This document shows, piece by piece, positions 35,055 to 48,469 of a stretch of 64,000 nucleotides of DNA (the stretch's first letter is position 1; the number at the start of each line of letters is the position of its first letter). Source of the DNA: Struthio camelus. Lineage: Eukaryota > Chordata > Aves > Struthioniformes > Struthionidae. The stretch covers positions 192,566,247 through 192,630,246 of the forward strand of contig NC_090942.1 in the NCBI RefSeq assembly GCF_040807025.1, given 5' to 3'. The notes beneath the pieces were generated by a model. The model worked only from the letters and a program-made list of their open reading frames with translations, ran no database searches and was not told the origin of the DNA. A program made the translations under genes and the position numbers.

Positions 35055-38000
35055 GACTGCGTCCCAGGCACCACCGAGGTATTCCCTGCAGCGGCAGGGC
35101 AGAAACGGGTGGGCGCTTGTCAGCGCTCGTGGCGTTTTGTCATTCTCTGTATTCTGAACTACTTGTATTTTTGTTAACCTAGTAAGTAGGGACTGTAAAA
35201 TAGTGAGAACGACGTGCAACTCGTGAAAGGTAACACAACCGGAAAGGCCAGAGTAAATTATCCATAAAACTGTGGTTTCAGCTTATTACATGTTCATTGT
35301 ACATGTGTTCTCTATAATGTCTAGTATTTTCCAGCAAGCATAATGTCAAGGACTGCACCCGAGAGCTGCATTTCATCTCTGACCTGTGAGGCTTCCAGCC
35401 GTGGTCGGAGCCAAAACCTCTCACTAATGTAGTGCCAGACACCTGGAGGGCTGCAGGTTTAAGGAAGGCATGTGGCATATGTGAAAGCATGTGGCATGGG
35501 ATGCAAAAGGGCCTGTTCAATGTGGCAGCTATAGCACAGGTAAGATTTGCTTGCAGGAGACATATAAGCAGAGCAGAGCAGGTGCAGTGAGTCTGAACAC
35601 CTTGCAGCCTGCAAGCGTGCTGCTGCTCTGAGAGAGCAGAGGTAACTGTGGCGAGGAGCTGCAATTTTTGCATTGCTTTGCCAAAGCTTGCTTTTCTTCG
35701 AAATAGGTCCTTCTCAAATGCACAAGATGCCCTGGGGCACAGGTAATGCTGCAGTCGAGGTTTGCTGGGGATTTCCTGGAGCTCAGAAGGAAACCAGAGC
35801 GAAACGTTGAGGCTCAGCGCAGCGCTCTGTGGTACTAGGTGCAATGGTGGAGTTTGCATTCAGGAAGCTGCAGGGACAGATATAAAATTAAATCTCTCAG
35901 GCAGTTTGTATCAGTAGATCTTAAAGTATTTTATCATGGGGGCAAAGCATAATATTCCCACTATATTGAAGGCTCAAGACGAGCCACTGTGTATGACTTG
36001 TTTCTGCTTCGGGCTCAGTATCTCCAGTGACAGGACAGGCGCAGGCTTGCACTAGAGGGACAAACGTGAAGTGAGTGGGGCTCTCTGGAGCCTGCCCAGA
36101 GATCACTGATGTAACCCTCGTGTGCGTAAAACTCCTAGGAGCCAAACCAACAGCGCCTCCTGCACAGCAGGCCCTCTAGCAGGAGCCCTTCGGTGACCCT
36201 AAATGTTGAGGCTGACACCTACCCGGTGCTTCCATGAGCCACACAAATTTCCAGGCAATCCTCTTAAGCCAGTGGCTTTCAGAGCCACATGCCCTTTTCT
36301 GCCTCTCGCTTGCTCTGTCCTCAGCCGCAGGTCGCTCCGTCTGTGTGACACCCTCCTGTCTGAAGCGAGATCCCTCCCATTTCTATCTCCACCCTTGGAC
36401 ACCATCCAGCATTTTCCTCACCTCACCGTAGGGCATGGCTGACCCGGCCTCCTCTTCCCTTTCCTCCTTCCAGTCAGGACTCACCGAAAGGATTCTTTTT
36501 TTTTTCTTTCAGAAATACTTTGTGCTAAATCATTCTGCCAAGGGTCTCGTTCAAGCCAACAGGGGCTGGTTTGGGGTCATGTTCCTCACCCGCAGCCTGT
36601 CCCCATTAGCCACAAGTTCATGTGAACAGCAGCCATCAGAAAACCCAGCCAGATCCTGGGGCCATGCCTGTACAAGGTGCCATATCCAGACCATGTGTGG
36701 CAGGTTGCTACTTAACCTGCCAGAGAAACTCATCTCCCAAAGCTGGTCTCAACATCACTTCTCCAAGGGGCAGCAAGGGCTGTGCATGAGCAGAGGTGGC
36801 TGCAGCATCCCTGGTGCGTGTCCATGCTGCACAGAGAGGTATGCCACGCCACAGACAAGGCAGAGAAGCCCGAGCTCAGTGCACAGCTCCATGCTGCACT
36901 GATAGGTTTTAAAGCCTTTGAGATGGCAGAGAAGTAGATGAATCTAGGAGTATATCCGATCCTGAACCTCCTCTTTAAAAGTACGACACGTAAGTTCTTT
37001 GAGACTAGTTGGTGTCAAAAAAAATTAAAGAGAGAAAAATCTGAACCCTTAAGAAGAGCTAGATATTCTTTTTTTTCCTGAGACATAGTGAGGAGGGAAC
37101 CATTGCTTTACATGGTTTCAGACCTGGGGTGCTAAACCCAACCGCAAACTCCCAGTGGCCACAGCAAATTTCAGCTCAGTCTGAATTGCCTTTGGAGGTG
37201 GGAAGGTCCACCGTGAAAGAGCAGCCATTTCACCAGAGCAGGTGCAGTCCTTCCTGACAGCCTCATGCAGACACAACGACGATGCCACAGGTCCCACAGG
37301 ACAGCGTGTGGCTCAGGTGACAAAGCAGGGCAGAAGAAGATGAAATCCAGAGTGGCCTCCCTTTCCCCACGTCACTTTAAGGCAAACTTTGAGGCAAAGA
37401 CCCTTATACTCCGTTGGTGTCCCACCAGGGTTTCCACTTTTGCTGTCACCGAAAGGTCTCAGCCGGAATGTGCCAGTGCTGCATGGAGCATTAAAGGGGC
37501 ACAGAGATACCCAGGACTCTTGCTGGCAGCACATCTGCCTCCTTGTATTTAGCCTATCATCAGGTTGAATTCTGTGTCACACATATTGACTCCTTAACCC
37601 CAGTTGCTCTTTTTCTTTATTTCTGAAAAGATCAAAGAAAATAAACAGACATCCTTCATGGAGCTCCCTGGTGGAAAACCTGCTGTGGGTCACCACTGTG
37701 CCACCTCTTCCCACCCCCACAGCCACCACTGAAAAATAACCCATGGGCCTCCATGTCCCATGGCTGTGGATGGGAACGCAATCATGGTCAATATTCAACA
37801 CAGGCTGCACCTTTGCATTCCCCAGCTGGCTTCCACGTAGGGGAGGTCTCACTCATGCGCTCACGCTGTAATGGGCAAGCTGGAGTCCCCTTGAGGTACC
37901 TGGGGGTGGTTCAGAGGCTCGTCGGTCTCCTTGCCTTCCCCAGCCCAATGCAGCTGAGCTCTTCAGCCCTTCCGGCAGAGGAAGGAGGACTCCTCATGCT

Positions 38001-39017
38001 GTCTCAGAGAGGGTCTGTCTGTGGCTTTAGAGCTGTCTTGGCTGTGCCAGGTAACCCAGGTTATCACTTCTTTGATGCCGGCCACGGAGCAAGATCAAGA
38101 AATAACAGGGCAGAAGATGGTTTTAGTGAAACTGCTCTCAGCCTCCGTGACCCCCCTGGAAAATGCTCTGAGAGCAGCGAACGTACTCTGAACAGACGCA
38201 AAACTCAAGTCCTCAACTGATTTTTCGGAGGTGCTTCAATGCAATAGGTCATTTACAATATGACTGTCAGGGAGTCAAAAGGACCAGATACATCTCAATG
38301 AAGTGGGCAAGAACTGTCACCCCTAAAGTACACCAGCTTCACTGGCTACAGTGAAGAAGGTGAATTAAAACCAATAAATTTGGTTAACCTGGTAGACATG
38401 GAGGTAGGAGAAAGCAGTTAAAAATAAGGAAAAGCACCAGATGATAGGACATAAGTAGATTAGCTTTTTAAATCAAGCTATTTTATTTACAAGGATTTCT
38501 GAGGACAGTAAAATGTAAACCATAAGCTCCATTAAATGTATCATGAATAAATCAGTTCAGAAATCAAAGGCTTCTCTAACCATCAGCTTAAGTTGCTTGT
38601 GGTCATCGCTGGTTCACAGTGTTTTTCTGCATAACATCTCTAATGTCTCCTACCTATCTCCTAATATCCTAACTCCTACCCAGTCACACCGCGCAAACCT
38701 GTATGAGGCTCTTGCAAGCTGATGTCTTGCTTCCTGATCCGTCCTTTTTTATTGGCTTTGATGAATACAGCCCATCCAGAAGGTTTCTGTAAAGACATTA
38801 ACTAGCAGTTTGAAGACATCATGTTACCCTTCTTTTTGCCTCCTTCCACCAGCTTCTTCCTCTTAGGTACATCAAATGTAAAAATTTGTGTTTTCACCTT
38901 TTACGCGCTTCATGGTTTTGCCCTTCCTTGCCAATCACCTCTGCCATCCAGAGACTGATGCGTGCTGCCAAGCAGCCCATGATGCCTATCTCCATATCTA
39001 ATTTTGGGGGTTTTTTT

Positions 39018-39035
39018 CGGGGGGGGGGGGGGAGG
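39018..39035 (+). repeat. Poly-G run
   Basis: An uninterrupted run of about 14 G after a T-run, followed by aggg. Likely unstable in length and G-quadruplex-prone. Confidence 0.85.
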
Positions 39036-42000
39036 GAAGAGGAATCCCAAATAAGACAGACAAGTCTGCTCGTGCCTCAGCCCACTTTTGTGTCTGAAGG
39101 AGGTTTCTGCCATAAATGTCCTCAAAGTTAATCAATCAGTATCATCTTTCAAATCTCTCCTTAAAAACTCTTCTTTCCTGTGATGCTTCTCAAAAAGTCC
39201 CCAGATCAAAGCCAGATCAGGATGTAAGTCAGATAAGATGTATTACACACAGCGTGGTGTCCTAAACTTGTGACTCCACCAGGCGCCCCTGAAGTTAGCA
39301 ACAAAGAGCCCAAGTTTGGCACAGTAAAAGGCCCAAGAGGTATCACCTGGAGATCACAGAAACCAGTACAGAGTAGCAGAAAACGCAAGCAAGGTGAAAA
39401 GGTGCATTTACTTGGACGGGAAGGAGAAACATCGCTAGTGATACGGATGTTACAGATGGCACTTGGATCCCTCTGAAGCCATACCAGAGATGACTGCTGT
39501 CCTGAGCACAGTAGCAGGTAAAAAACAGCCGAGGTCCAAGGACGGAAAGAATTGTTTTTCCAGAATTTATTTAAGAAATCCTACATGACAATGAATAGGA
39601 CAGCTGAACACAAAAGATGGTGGGACTACCACCATGCCCTCCCTGACAGTAGCCACTAGTAGGTCTTAATAGTCACCACAGAGGAAGTGAGTCACTTTTA
39701 CGTCAGCGATCTCAGAAACTTTATTACGGCAATAAAATGGTTAGGCTGCTGCTAAGTGAGTTTCATGAAGACCATTACAGCTCCACAAGACTTAGTACCT
39801 GCCTGCTGTTTCAGCAGGGGCACCTGTACGCTGCAGGGCTGTGCAATGCTTCTGAGCACTCAAAAACTCTTCACGGTTGTGAGCAATTCCAGGAAGCCTC
39901 TGAAAGGAGCAATGAAAAATGGCCCAGCTTTTGCTTCTGCTATAAATCAAGGATAGTAGCACCGACAGGACTGGAGCTAAACCGATTACAAGAGGAGACA
40001 CTGGGCCCAACAAGCATGTAGATCCCATGCAGCACATTTTGTCTGTCATAACAAGCAAACTGGTTCCCTAATTGGAATTTAAGTCTACTCTTTTTCTGTG
40101 CTGGGCAAATACATCCCAACTGCAAGCTGTATTTTGACCCTGGGAAAGCAGAGGCCATCCACCACAGAAGCAAAGGAATCCAGAGAGAAGCTGAGCTTCA
40201 CTCTGCCCTGTAGCAACTGAGCCCAGTAAAGGGAACATTTTCTTAATCCTGGGTCTCAGTTCTGCAGACATCAAGCCAGGCAGCGTTCCCAGCCTTGGAA
40301 GCCATTTAGGCTTGCAGGCATTAGCTCTTTGCACATCTTCAATTCCACAGACTTCAGCTGAACCTGCTAGACTGACCTGGACAGGCAGCATCCGTGCAAT
40401 GGAATGATCTCATCCCAAATCCCCCAGCAGCCTACTCCTCCAGAACAAGCCCCTGTGATTATCGCAGCACGAGCGACCGCCTCTGCCAGGTGAGGGTAGG
40501 AGGCTGGGCTGCTCTGCAGTCAGCCAGTGAGGAGGACAGCGGGGGAAGAGAGGCAGCAGAAGCTGAAAATGAGTTTTTTGCATTCCTAGATGGAAATCAG
40601 TGACCCCTGTTCAACAGCTGTTGCACTACCACAGGTCTCCAGGATTAGTGCCCTCAGATCTCATCATCACCATTATCGTATCAATACACAGGAAATCATG
40701 CTATTGTATTGTCCTGAGATCCCACTGGGCTCTCTAGGGCATTTTTACCAGATTTCTTCATCCCTTATGTCCTAAATCAACCCCTACGTAGCCCGCACAC
40801 TGGGCTGTGAACCTTTATGTCACTGAACTCCCCAACCCATCTTTTCAGTGGTCACAAGGCTTCCTTAACCACAAGCAAATTAACCTGGTTGTTAGTTTTG
40901 CCCCAAGCACATAAGGGAGACACAGCAGCCAGGCAGCGGGAAGCATAGGGTCCCCCGAGTCATCTAGCCCAGCCTCCCGTCATATCGAGAGGTGAGACTA
41001 TGGAGGCTGAAATTCAGAGTGCTGCTCCCACCTCAAGTGATGACCAGTTTTACCCACCTCTGGGAAGTTATCATGTTTTCTGCCTGATAAAGGTACAGCA
41101 CGGGCAGACCAAATACAGTAAAACTTGCTCCTTTCTTGCTGCTGCTCTTGTTGCCAAAGACCCTCCTGCAGAGCACAGGACATGGAAAGAAGCAGGGGAC
41201 GATGGAGTTGCCTGTAGCCCTGGCACAGACAAGCCTGGGAAAGACCCAGGAAAACTTTGAAGAGCAGCAGGTCCCATGAAACAGAACCCCTCTGCTATGC
41301 AGTATGCAGAAGAGACACATCCAGCCCTGTTTCTTCCTCTTATGCTCTATCCCTTTACATATTTACTTTTTACCATCTATCTGATTTGTCTTCAGAGTCC
41401 ATTTTGCAGCTGTCGGTGAGAAACAGCTCTCCTTAAAAGGTTGTAACAGCCAGAGTCTTCATTTTCATTTCATTTTCTTCCTTTCAGACATTTCTTGCCG
41501 TAGGAAGTGTGTATCTGTGAGGGGAACAATCTGTCTCCAGGACATCTTTTCAAGTGGAAATGTCCAATGTATTTTATTTCCGTCGGGGCTCTAGGAATAC
41601 TGCATTTATTTTTCAGCAGGGAAACAAGACTGAATTCTTGTCTCCTTCTCATCAGATACATGGGACGGAAATGTCAAGGGCAACACATAACAGTAAGGAA
41701 ATTTGACAGCTAATCTCTGTTGTGAAATGGAAGAAAAGTCAAAGTCTGACCACTTGACAGCACATATTACTGCATTATAAATGATGGACAAAAAGACCTT
41801 CCCTTAGAACAACAGCCTTGTGGTTTGCAGACTGCAGAACACACAGGGGTACCATTTTTGTGCAAGGCAACCTTTGACTTACTTATTCATACAACGGATT
41901 GCGAGCTTTACCACACAAATGATACGGAGCAGAACTCCATGCCTGAGCCCGGGGGAGTTAGCCTGCAGATGAATTTGGGTCATGGATCCACTCAGGGCAG

Positions 42001-44174
42001 GGCTGTGTGGAGTGCCCAAGGCACCCCATTCATCTTGATGCCAGTGGAGCAAGCTCTCAGTGGACTCTGAGCATCCAAAAGGCCCTGCCAGCGCTCAGCA
42101 TCGTTCAGGATGAAGCCCACTGCAGCCAAGGGATGCTCACCACCACGCAAAAGGTATCTGCTGCACCTTAAAGGCTGAATCCAGTAAGCAGTCAGGTAGC
42201 TAGCAAGTATAATAGGTGAGTGTTGCGACTCTGAGTATCCATACCTCATTGTGGAACTGGTCGCTTCCACATTTTCAGCACAAACCTGGCCCTGTTAGGA
42301 GGAAGAAAGGGGTATCACTAGCTGTGACCAGTGAGCAGCACGGCAGGAGTCGTTCTTAAACTGCTTCCTAGTGGTAGCATGTCCTGCCAGCAGGACAGGA
42401 AACCAGCCAGGAAGCTGAACTCTTCCCCTCGCAAGGGATGGACTAGGGTCTATGATTTCTACAGCAGAAGAGAGGTGAAGTATAGTTATTTTTGCTGCCT
42501 CTCTTTTGTGGAGTTGACAGATGCTGTTTTCCTCGCTGTCAAAGTGACTCTTGCACAGCTCCTAGTCTTGCTCTTTTTCAAAACATCAAAAAAGGCAGTA
42601 AGTGCTGAAGACAGAGTTTGATGTAGAGACTTAAAGCCAAAGGTATTGGATGAGGTCTCTCTTGCCTGGTGTATCTCCCTGCTTTTTACTCACCCTGTGC
42701 CTTGCTCAGCAGTAACCAGGACAAACCACAAGAGAAGTGTCTCACCTTTTCCTGGCGCTTCTGAAACACTGTAGGCCAAAAAGTGCCCTCAGGAGCTGAG
42801 TCTGGATGTCCCATCTCAGTGTTACCATCCCGTCTCCACCTGTGGCAGGGTGAAATTGTGGAAACCAGGCCGGGCAATCTGCATTAGAAGAGCATGCAGG
42901 AGGACACCCGTGCTCTGTGCCGTGTTAAGGACAGCCCTGAAGTCCCGCTCAAAATCAGACTCCAGATTAAAAACAATGTAAGGAAGCATGGCCTGCACAG
43001 GACCTTGGATCCCATGTGTCCAACAACCTTCATGCCAGTACCCTGACTGTGGCTGCCTGCAAAGACCATATAGCAACTCTATATAGACAGAAATTGAGAA
43101 AGCAGTGAAGCACACCTCTTACAGCCATCTCAAAGACTGCTCCGCTACTGCAATCTAGGCATAGCCAACGTCTCCCTGTTTTGTCCCCAGGAGGTTGACT
43201 GAAACTCCATTACCATCCCATGGTGATTTCTCCAGGGTGGGCTGCAGGCTCTACTCAGGGCACATTCCCTGCACAACGTCACAGCCATCACAAACCACTC
43301 GTGTGCCACCACACACTCAAAATATTTCCCTTTCCATTGCACGTACTTCAGTGCGCTGCAATATAAAACAAGTGCTCTGCTGTCTGTTCCAAGTTCATTT
43401 GTACAGTTTTTTGTCTGTGTGATATCCGGGTTGTTATCTGGATTGGAGTTACATAAACAGTTTCTCAAAAGAATTTAAATACGTGGCAAATATTTGTCAT
43501 TTATCCCAGCTATTCCTCTTGCTATGCCATTTCAGAAAGGCTTTTTTTAATCTTATCCAGAGGCACAGTTTGCAACATAAGATCCTGTCTGGACGTTTTG
43601 ATGTACGGGACACCATTAAGTGCTTGTTTGCACTTAGAAAGTTAATTTGTGTTAATTTACACCATAAATTCAAAGCACAGTATGCCTAAATAAATACTTG
43701 TGTTGCTATCATTGTACATCCGCTAATACGTGTCTATGTAAATGTTCGCGTGCATATGCATCGTGCAAATATTTGAAGGAGCATTAGACAGTGCTACAGA
43801 TTAAATGTATAATATGTGTAAAAATGCAGTCAGTTGGTATGTTCCCATGATCCAATGGTTTGTTACTTAGCTGCTGAATACATAAATTCTGAGTGTGTAA
43901 ATGAGTGCCTACTCCAGACAAAAAGTGCATGGGTGTAGAAAATGGATTAGCCACTCTCTGATATTTATAACCTTGATATGATCTAAAATTGATTGCCTTT
44001 TTGATACTTTCAGCAACACTAGGTCTTTGCCCCTTCTCTCATACAGCAACACCCACCACCTACGGCTTGCAACAGGGACACAAACTGGGCACAAGGACTG
44101 CTTCACTGAAAAACAGCCACTTCTGAGGTGAAACGCAGCAGCTGTTTCTCAGCCTCCAAAGCAGAGTACAGTGC

Positions 44175-44240
44175 AGCAATGACCTCGGCTCTCTATGGAG
44201 AGCTCTCTATGGCAATGACTTGGCTCTCTGGAGAGGCAGA
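44175..44240 (+). repeat. Short imperfect tandem duplication
   Basis: gcaatgacctcggctctcta, with tggagag following, recurs 37 bp later as gcaatgacttggctctctgg, with agagg following. An extra gctctctatgg lies in between. This is a local duplication with a few substitutions. Confidence 0.7.
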
Positions 44241-44383
44241 GTTCACATATTCATATCCTGTTAGAGTGCTGAGCTGTAGCTGAGCTGATTTGTAGCAGAT
44301 GCCTCTGTCTGTAGGTGAGATCTGATCCTCTAGCAGGCATGTGCAACTCCTTTTCGAAGCAATGCATCAGTAGGAAGAAATCG

Positions 44384-44474
44384 CCATCTTGCTTATAAAT
44401 TAATTTCATTTCTTCTTTTAATTAATTCCTGATTGTTTGCTTATTTAATGCAATTTTAATTATTAGATGAAGAG
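44384..44474. other. AT-rich block dense in TAAT-type motifs
   Basis: Within about 90 bp there are several ATTA/TAAT cores: aaattaatttcatt, ttttaattaattcc, and tttaatgcaattttaattat followed by tag. Clusters like this are common in conserved homeodomain-bound enhancers. Function here is inference only. Confidence 0.3.
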
Positions 44475-47393
44475 ATTTTTTTTTTCTTACTTAACAGACT
44501 GATGAAGCTGCAGGATGTATCTGGTTTTGTCCGATAGCAGGGCAAAAGCTGTCTTCTACTGAGCTGCAAAAATGTATCAGCAGTGGAAACTCCTTAAATA
44601 CTGCTTGCAGAGATCAAAGAGAAATTTGTTTTATTTGCATGATAGAGACAAATAGCAGGTATCTCCTATATGAATTAATGGGCCCATCTGTGTCAACGAT
44701 GCTTAATAGCTCACTTTGATAAAAGAAAAAAAGCACTTCTAGGAAGGTTTTAAGTCCAGAACCAGAGAGAAGGAGGAGCCTTCCCCTTGTGACTCGGCCA
44801 GGTTATACAGCATGTATGGCCAGGCTTTCCCCAGTTAGGGAGATGAGACAGCCTTCCAACACGGTTAGAAACAGAAATCCTTGCAAATACATCTGCTAGG
44901 TAAAGAAAAAGAAACAGGTTTAAGCAATCGATCACTTAGAGGCAGGAACAAACTGCAGCTGTTAGGAGAAGCAGTAGGTTTCTCTAGTGGGTCTGACTCC
45001 TGCTGCAAAGGCCCATCCAGAAAATCTTACTGACCTGTAAACCGACTTACTCAAAAGAGCAGCTCAAAGGCTAACATGCTCCTTAAGTGAAAAGGCAATT
45101 CACAATAAATAAAAGGGACAGCAAAAAAGACGCTAGCCTCCAAACATTCTCACAGAAGCAACGAGGATAGGAGCCTCATTTCCTGATTACGCTCCTCCAC
45201 CATCCTTTTCTCCACTGTCATCTTGTCAGCCGAAGCACTGGTAGACGCTGAGGAGGAACGCTCTCTGCAGTAGGGCTGGTGCCATTCTCCTTTCAACTTG
45301 GTTTTAGGGAACTCTCTCCTGGTCCAAGAGTGAGCGAATGCCCTCCTCACGTTCCCCAGAAACGCCATCTAACTGCCATCAGCTAGACGCCCTGCAGCTT
45401 TTAGCTGCACCTTTTGGTGGGAAGCACAGAGGAGAAGCTGATCCTTTAGTCCCAGTCCCTTGAAAGCTTTCAAGTGAAGATTCGAATTAGATCAAAAAAC
45501 AGCTCAGATCAGGACATACCTATAAGTTAAGCCACTTTCTCTCTCATGAAGAAGACTCTTGCACGATGAGCTAACTGCAACTTACGCAGGATTCCTGCTG
45601 TGACCTTCTCACTTATTTTGTGCTTCCTGACTCTTGAAAATCCCATCTCCATACCTAGCCGTGAACGCAAGCACTTAGGCACAAGTGGAAAACCATGGCC
45701 TCCACAAGCTACTGGTGAGAGAAGCCAATCTTCCAACACAGTGGAAACAAAGAACAAAATTTATCAGAGCGGGGGCCTTTCTTGCAAGTGCTGGCTTGGT
45801 TTTGGGATACTAAGGGAAGATTATACCAAAAGTTGTTACCCACCAGATTTACCTTACTGCAAGTCTGTTTTAGCACAAAATTTATCTTCTCTGCTTTCAG
45901 CAGTGGTCCAGAGACTTGGAAGGCCGGAAAGTGAAAATAACGAGCACAAGTAATTTTATAGGCTTTTATAAAGATTGGGGTTAGAAAGGAATTTCACTGA
46001 ATGCAGAAGAGTTTGTCTTAGATACTCATGCAGTTAAGTGTTAACTTTGACAGCAAAGAAATCCATTTTAGGCCATATGGTAAGTAAAAAGGAACTCAAA
46101 AGAAAAATCAAAGTAAACAGAATTCGTAACTGGCCCGAACTTCACACTCTCATCCAGTTTCTAAGCTGATACTGACTTTATTCAAGACTCACAAAAGATT
46201 CAGGGATCACTTCAGGTCACGTTCTCCAGGAATCCATTTAGTCATCAGGAGAAAACTCTAGATGGTCTAGGACTCAAGCCTGAAACTCTTCAAGATGTGA
46301 TTTTATACTCACTGGATCTGAATAGTTCTTTTGTTTCTTAGACATGACAGCAGTTTACAGACTTAATTCTGTAAATTTAACCACAATGAGGCTTTTACAT
46401 ATCCTGATATTTAGAAAAAGAAACTTCAGTGGCAGAGATGTTAAACATTGCACGACAAAGCTAACACGTAGCTAACAGAGCCTCTGCAGACAAAATGCCC
46501 ACAGGACATAGGTAGATGCTTTGCTTTATACAGACCATCAGGCCTGGTGGAGCTCATTAATAAAGGCTGATCCCTTTAGGTGTCGACGGTGAAAGCTGAG
46601 TAAACTGCCAGCGCACAAATTGACAATCCATCGTTAACACTGGAAAGAAAAGCATAGTTGCAGGCACTCTGGTTCTTGCTCCAGCCACATCGCTTGGAGC
46701 CGAGCTGCCTGCTGAGGCAAACAGCTTTCTGGGATCCCCTTCCTGCCCGGCTGACCCTTCTCGGAGGGCAGCTCTAGCCTTCTGCAAGAGTAAACATCAC
46801 CAAATTCAAGCCATATCCGAGGCCACTATGTGAGATGACCAAAACTGTTTCACAGCTAATGTTCAGGGTGTTAACAAAACCCAAACATCATCGTTTTACC
46901 ACAGTTCCCAGAAGTGGGGGGATGAGGCTGCAGATAGAGAGTCATTTTCTCAAAGGCATGCAGTGGTGTGTCACTCTTTGGGCTTTCTCTGCTTCTCCTG
47001 TCAAGTCTCCATAGTACTTTGCAAATACTGAATTCCCTTCATAGGGGTTTATTACCACAGACAACTACACCGCATCTGACTTAAGTATGAAGGAACTAAT
47101 CTACGTTAAACACAGCCGTTGCACTAACGCCCACAAACACAATTTTCAGGGAGAAATGATTTTCCCAAGTATACTTTTCCTGCAGTTTCCCTGGCAGAGT
47201 CCAGACTTTTGAGGTAAGTGCTCCTGAGACAGGGTGATGTTGCCTCTCTTTTGAGGCCCAGCTACTACAGAGCAGGAAGGAGCTGCACTGAGGGCACCCC
47301 TAGTTAATGTTACTGGCCATGTCACAAGTGGAACCGCACCTGCATTCGCAGAAGATCTTCCTCAGAGCAGTCATTACTTTTGATCAGACTTCT

Positions 47394-47410
47394 GGGGGGG
47401 GGGGGGGGGA
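47394..47410 (+). repeat. Poly-G run
   Basis: About 16 consecutive G bases at the end of ttgatcagacttctgg. A likely assembly-sensitive, length-variable tract. Confidence 0.85.
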
Positions 47411-48469
47411 GCCTCTGCCCTGGAGCAAAATCTCACATGCTTCATTTCCAAGCAGATAGTCTCTTGGTAGGGAAAAACAACCGGAGATCCAAATAGCACG
47501 CTAGTTAGCAGCTGTTAACATCACCTCAGCTGTGGAGCAGATTTGCTTGCCAGCACCCCGTCTATTTTTCACTTCTCTTTGGCACTGTCAAGAGATTTGA
47601 TCTGCAGAAACAAGACAAGAAGTCTGAGTGTCCGGAGGACCCTGGTTTCCTCCTGAAAGCATGCTCTTTGAGATGTATTTCCCGGGAAACGGCTTGGTCA
47701 TTTCTTTTTAATGACTGCAACATGTAAGTGATCCTCTTCATTGTTTTCTTTACTCCAGACTCTATCCACAGTCTTTCTGGGACCAGAAGATTTCATGCAT
47801 TTTTAACTGTTACCTCAACTGCTTTCAATAGATAAATGCAAATTTCTTCCATAAACCATTAATTGTTTCCATATAAATGTACACAGTTTTGAAGTAACTC
47901 CGTTAGTTACAACACCTCCAAGCTATTAGATACTCCCCCTCTAGTAATCAACAAGTATCTACATAATCACAAGTCATTTCTCCTCATAAAAGAAGAGATA
48001 CGAAATACCAAGTCTGGGTGTGCTCTCATTTAGTTTCCAGTAACCTGTAAGCCCATGAGCAGAGGCAGTCAAATCCTGTAAAAGCAGCTCTTTCTTCAGG
48101 AGCCCAATGCTGGTACTTGATAGCCAAGAAGTAAATGTACCCTCAAGTACTGACTCAAACCAAGGTAAAGATTATTAAAAGGCAAAAGCCAACGAACAAA
48201 AACTTTGCGGCTGCTCTTCCTGACCTTCCTCCGAACCGCAGCCTCGGGTAGCCAAAACAGTAACCCCAGAGCAAGCCTTCCCAGGCCTGAACCTTTGTTC
48301 ATACACGATGAAAAAAGGAATTTGGATGCCTCCGCCGGCTGGTGCCATCTCCCCACATCGGCCGCAAGACATAACGCTTTAATGAAGAAAAAAAGCTTCG
48401 TTTCCAAAGCTCGCTCTCCACACTGACAAGCGCTCGCTCATCGTACTACACAGCTTTTCCACGTCCTTA

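Larger units (their letters stand above)
35158..48440. other. Intergenic region between MLNR remnant and CDADC1
   Basis: About 13 kb with no gene I can support on either strand. The ORFs present (up to 193 codons) show no recognisable domain and no splice or codon pattern that I trust. It contains G-runs at about 39018-39032 and 47394-47410, an imperfect tandem duplication near 44175 and an AT-rich motif-dense block near 44384-44474. No CR1, LTR or tRNA-like sequence was recognised by eye, though diverged repeats could be missed. Confidence 0.7.

Noticed and set aside
36435..36902. 155-codon + strand frame in the intergenic region
   Set aside because: No recognisable domain, no promoter or splice context, and its length is within chance for this composition.
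37753..38220. 155-codon + strand frame
   Set aside because: Same reasons: mixed composition, no homology recognised and no supporting signals.
40930..40995. CR1-like phrase tcatctagcccagcctcccg
   Set aside because: The short similarity to the CR1 3' end is not continued on either side, so it could be chance.
45150..45757. Two - strand frames that could suggest a gene upstream of and divergent from CDADC1
   Set aside because: Translations such as MTVEKRMVEERNQEMRLL look protein-like, but no joining splice sites or known domain were found. An antisense noncoding transcript is possible but unsupported.
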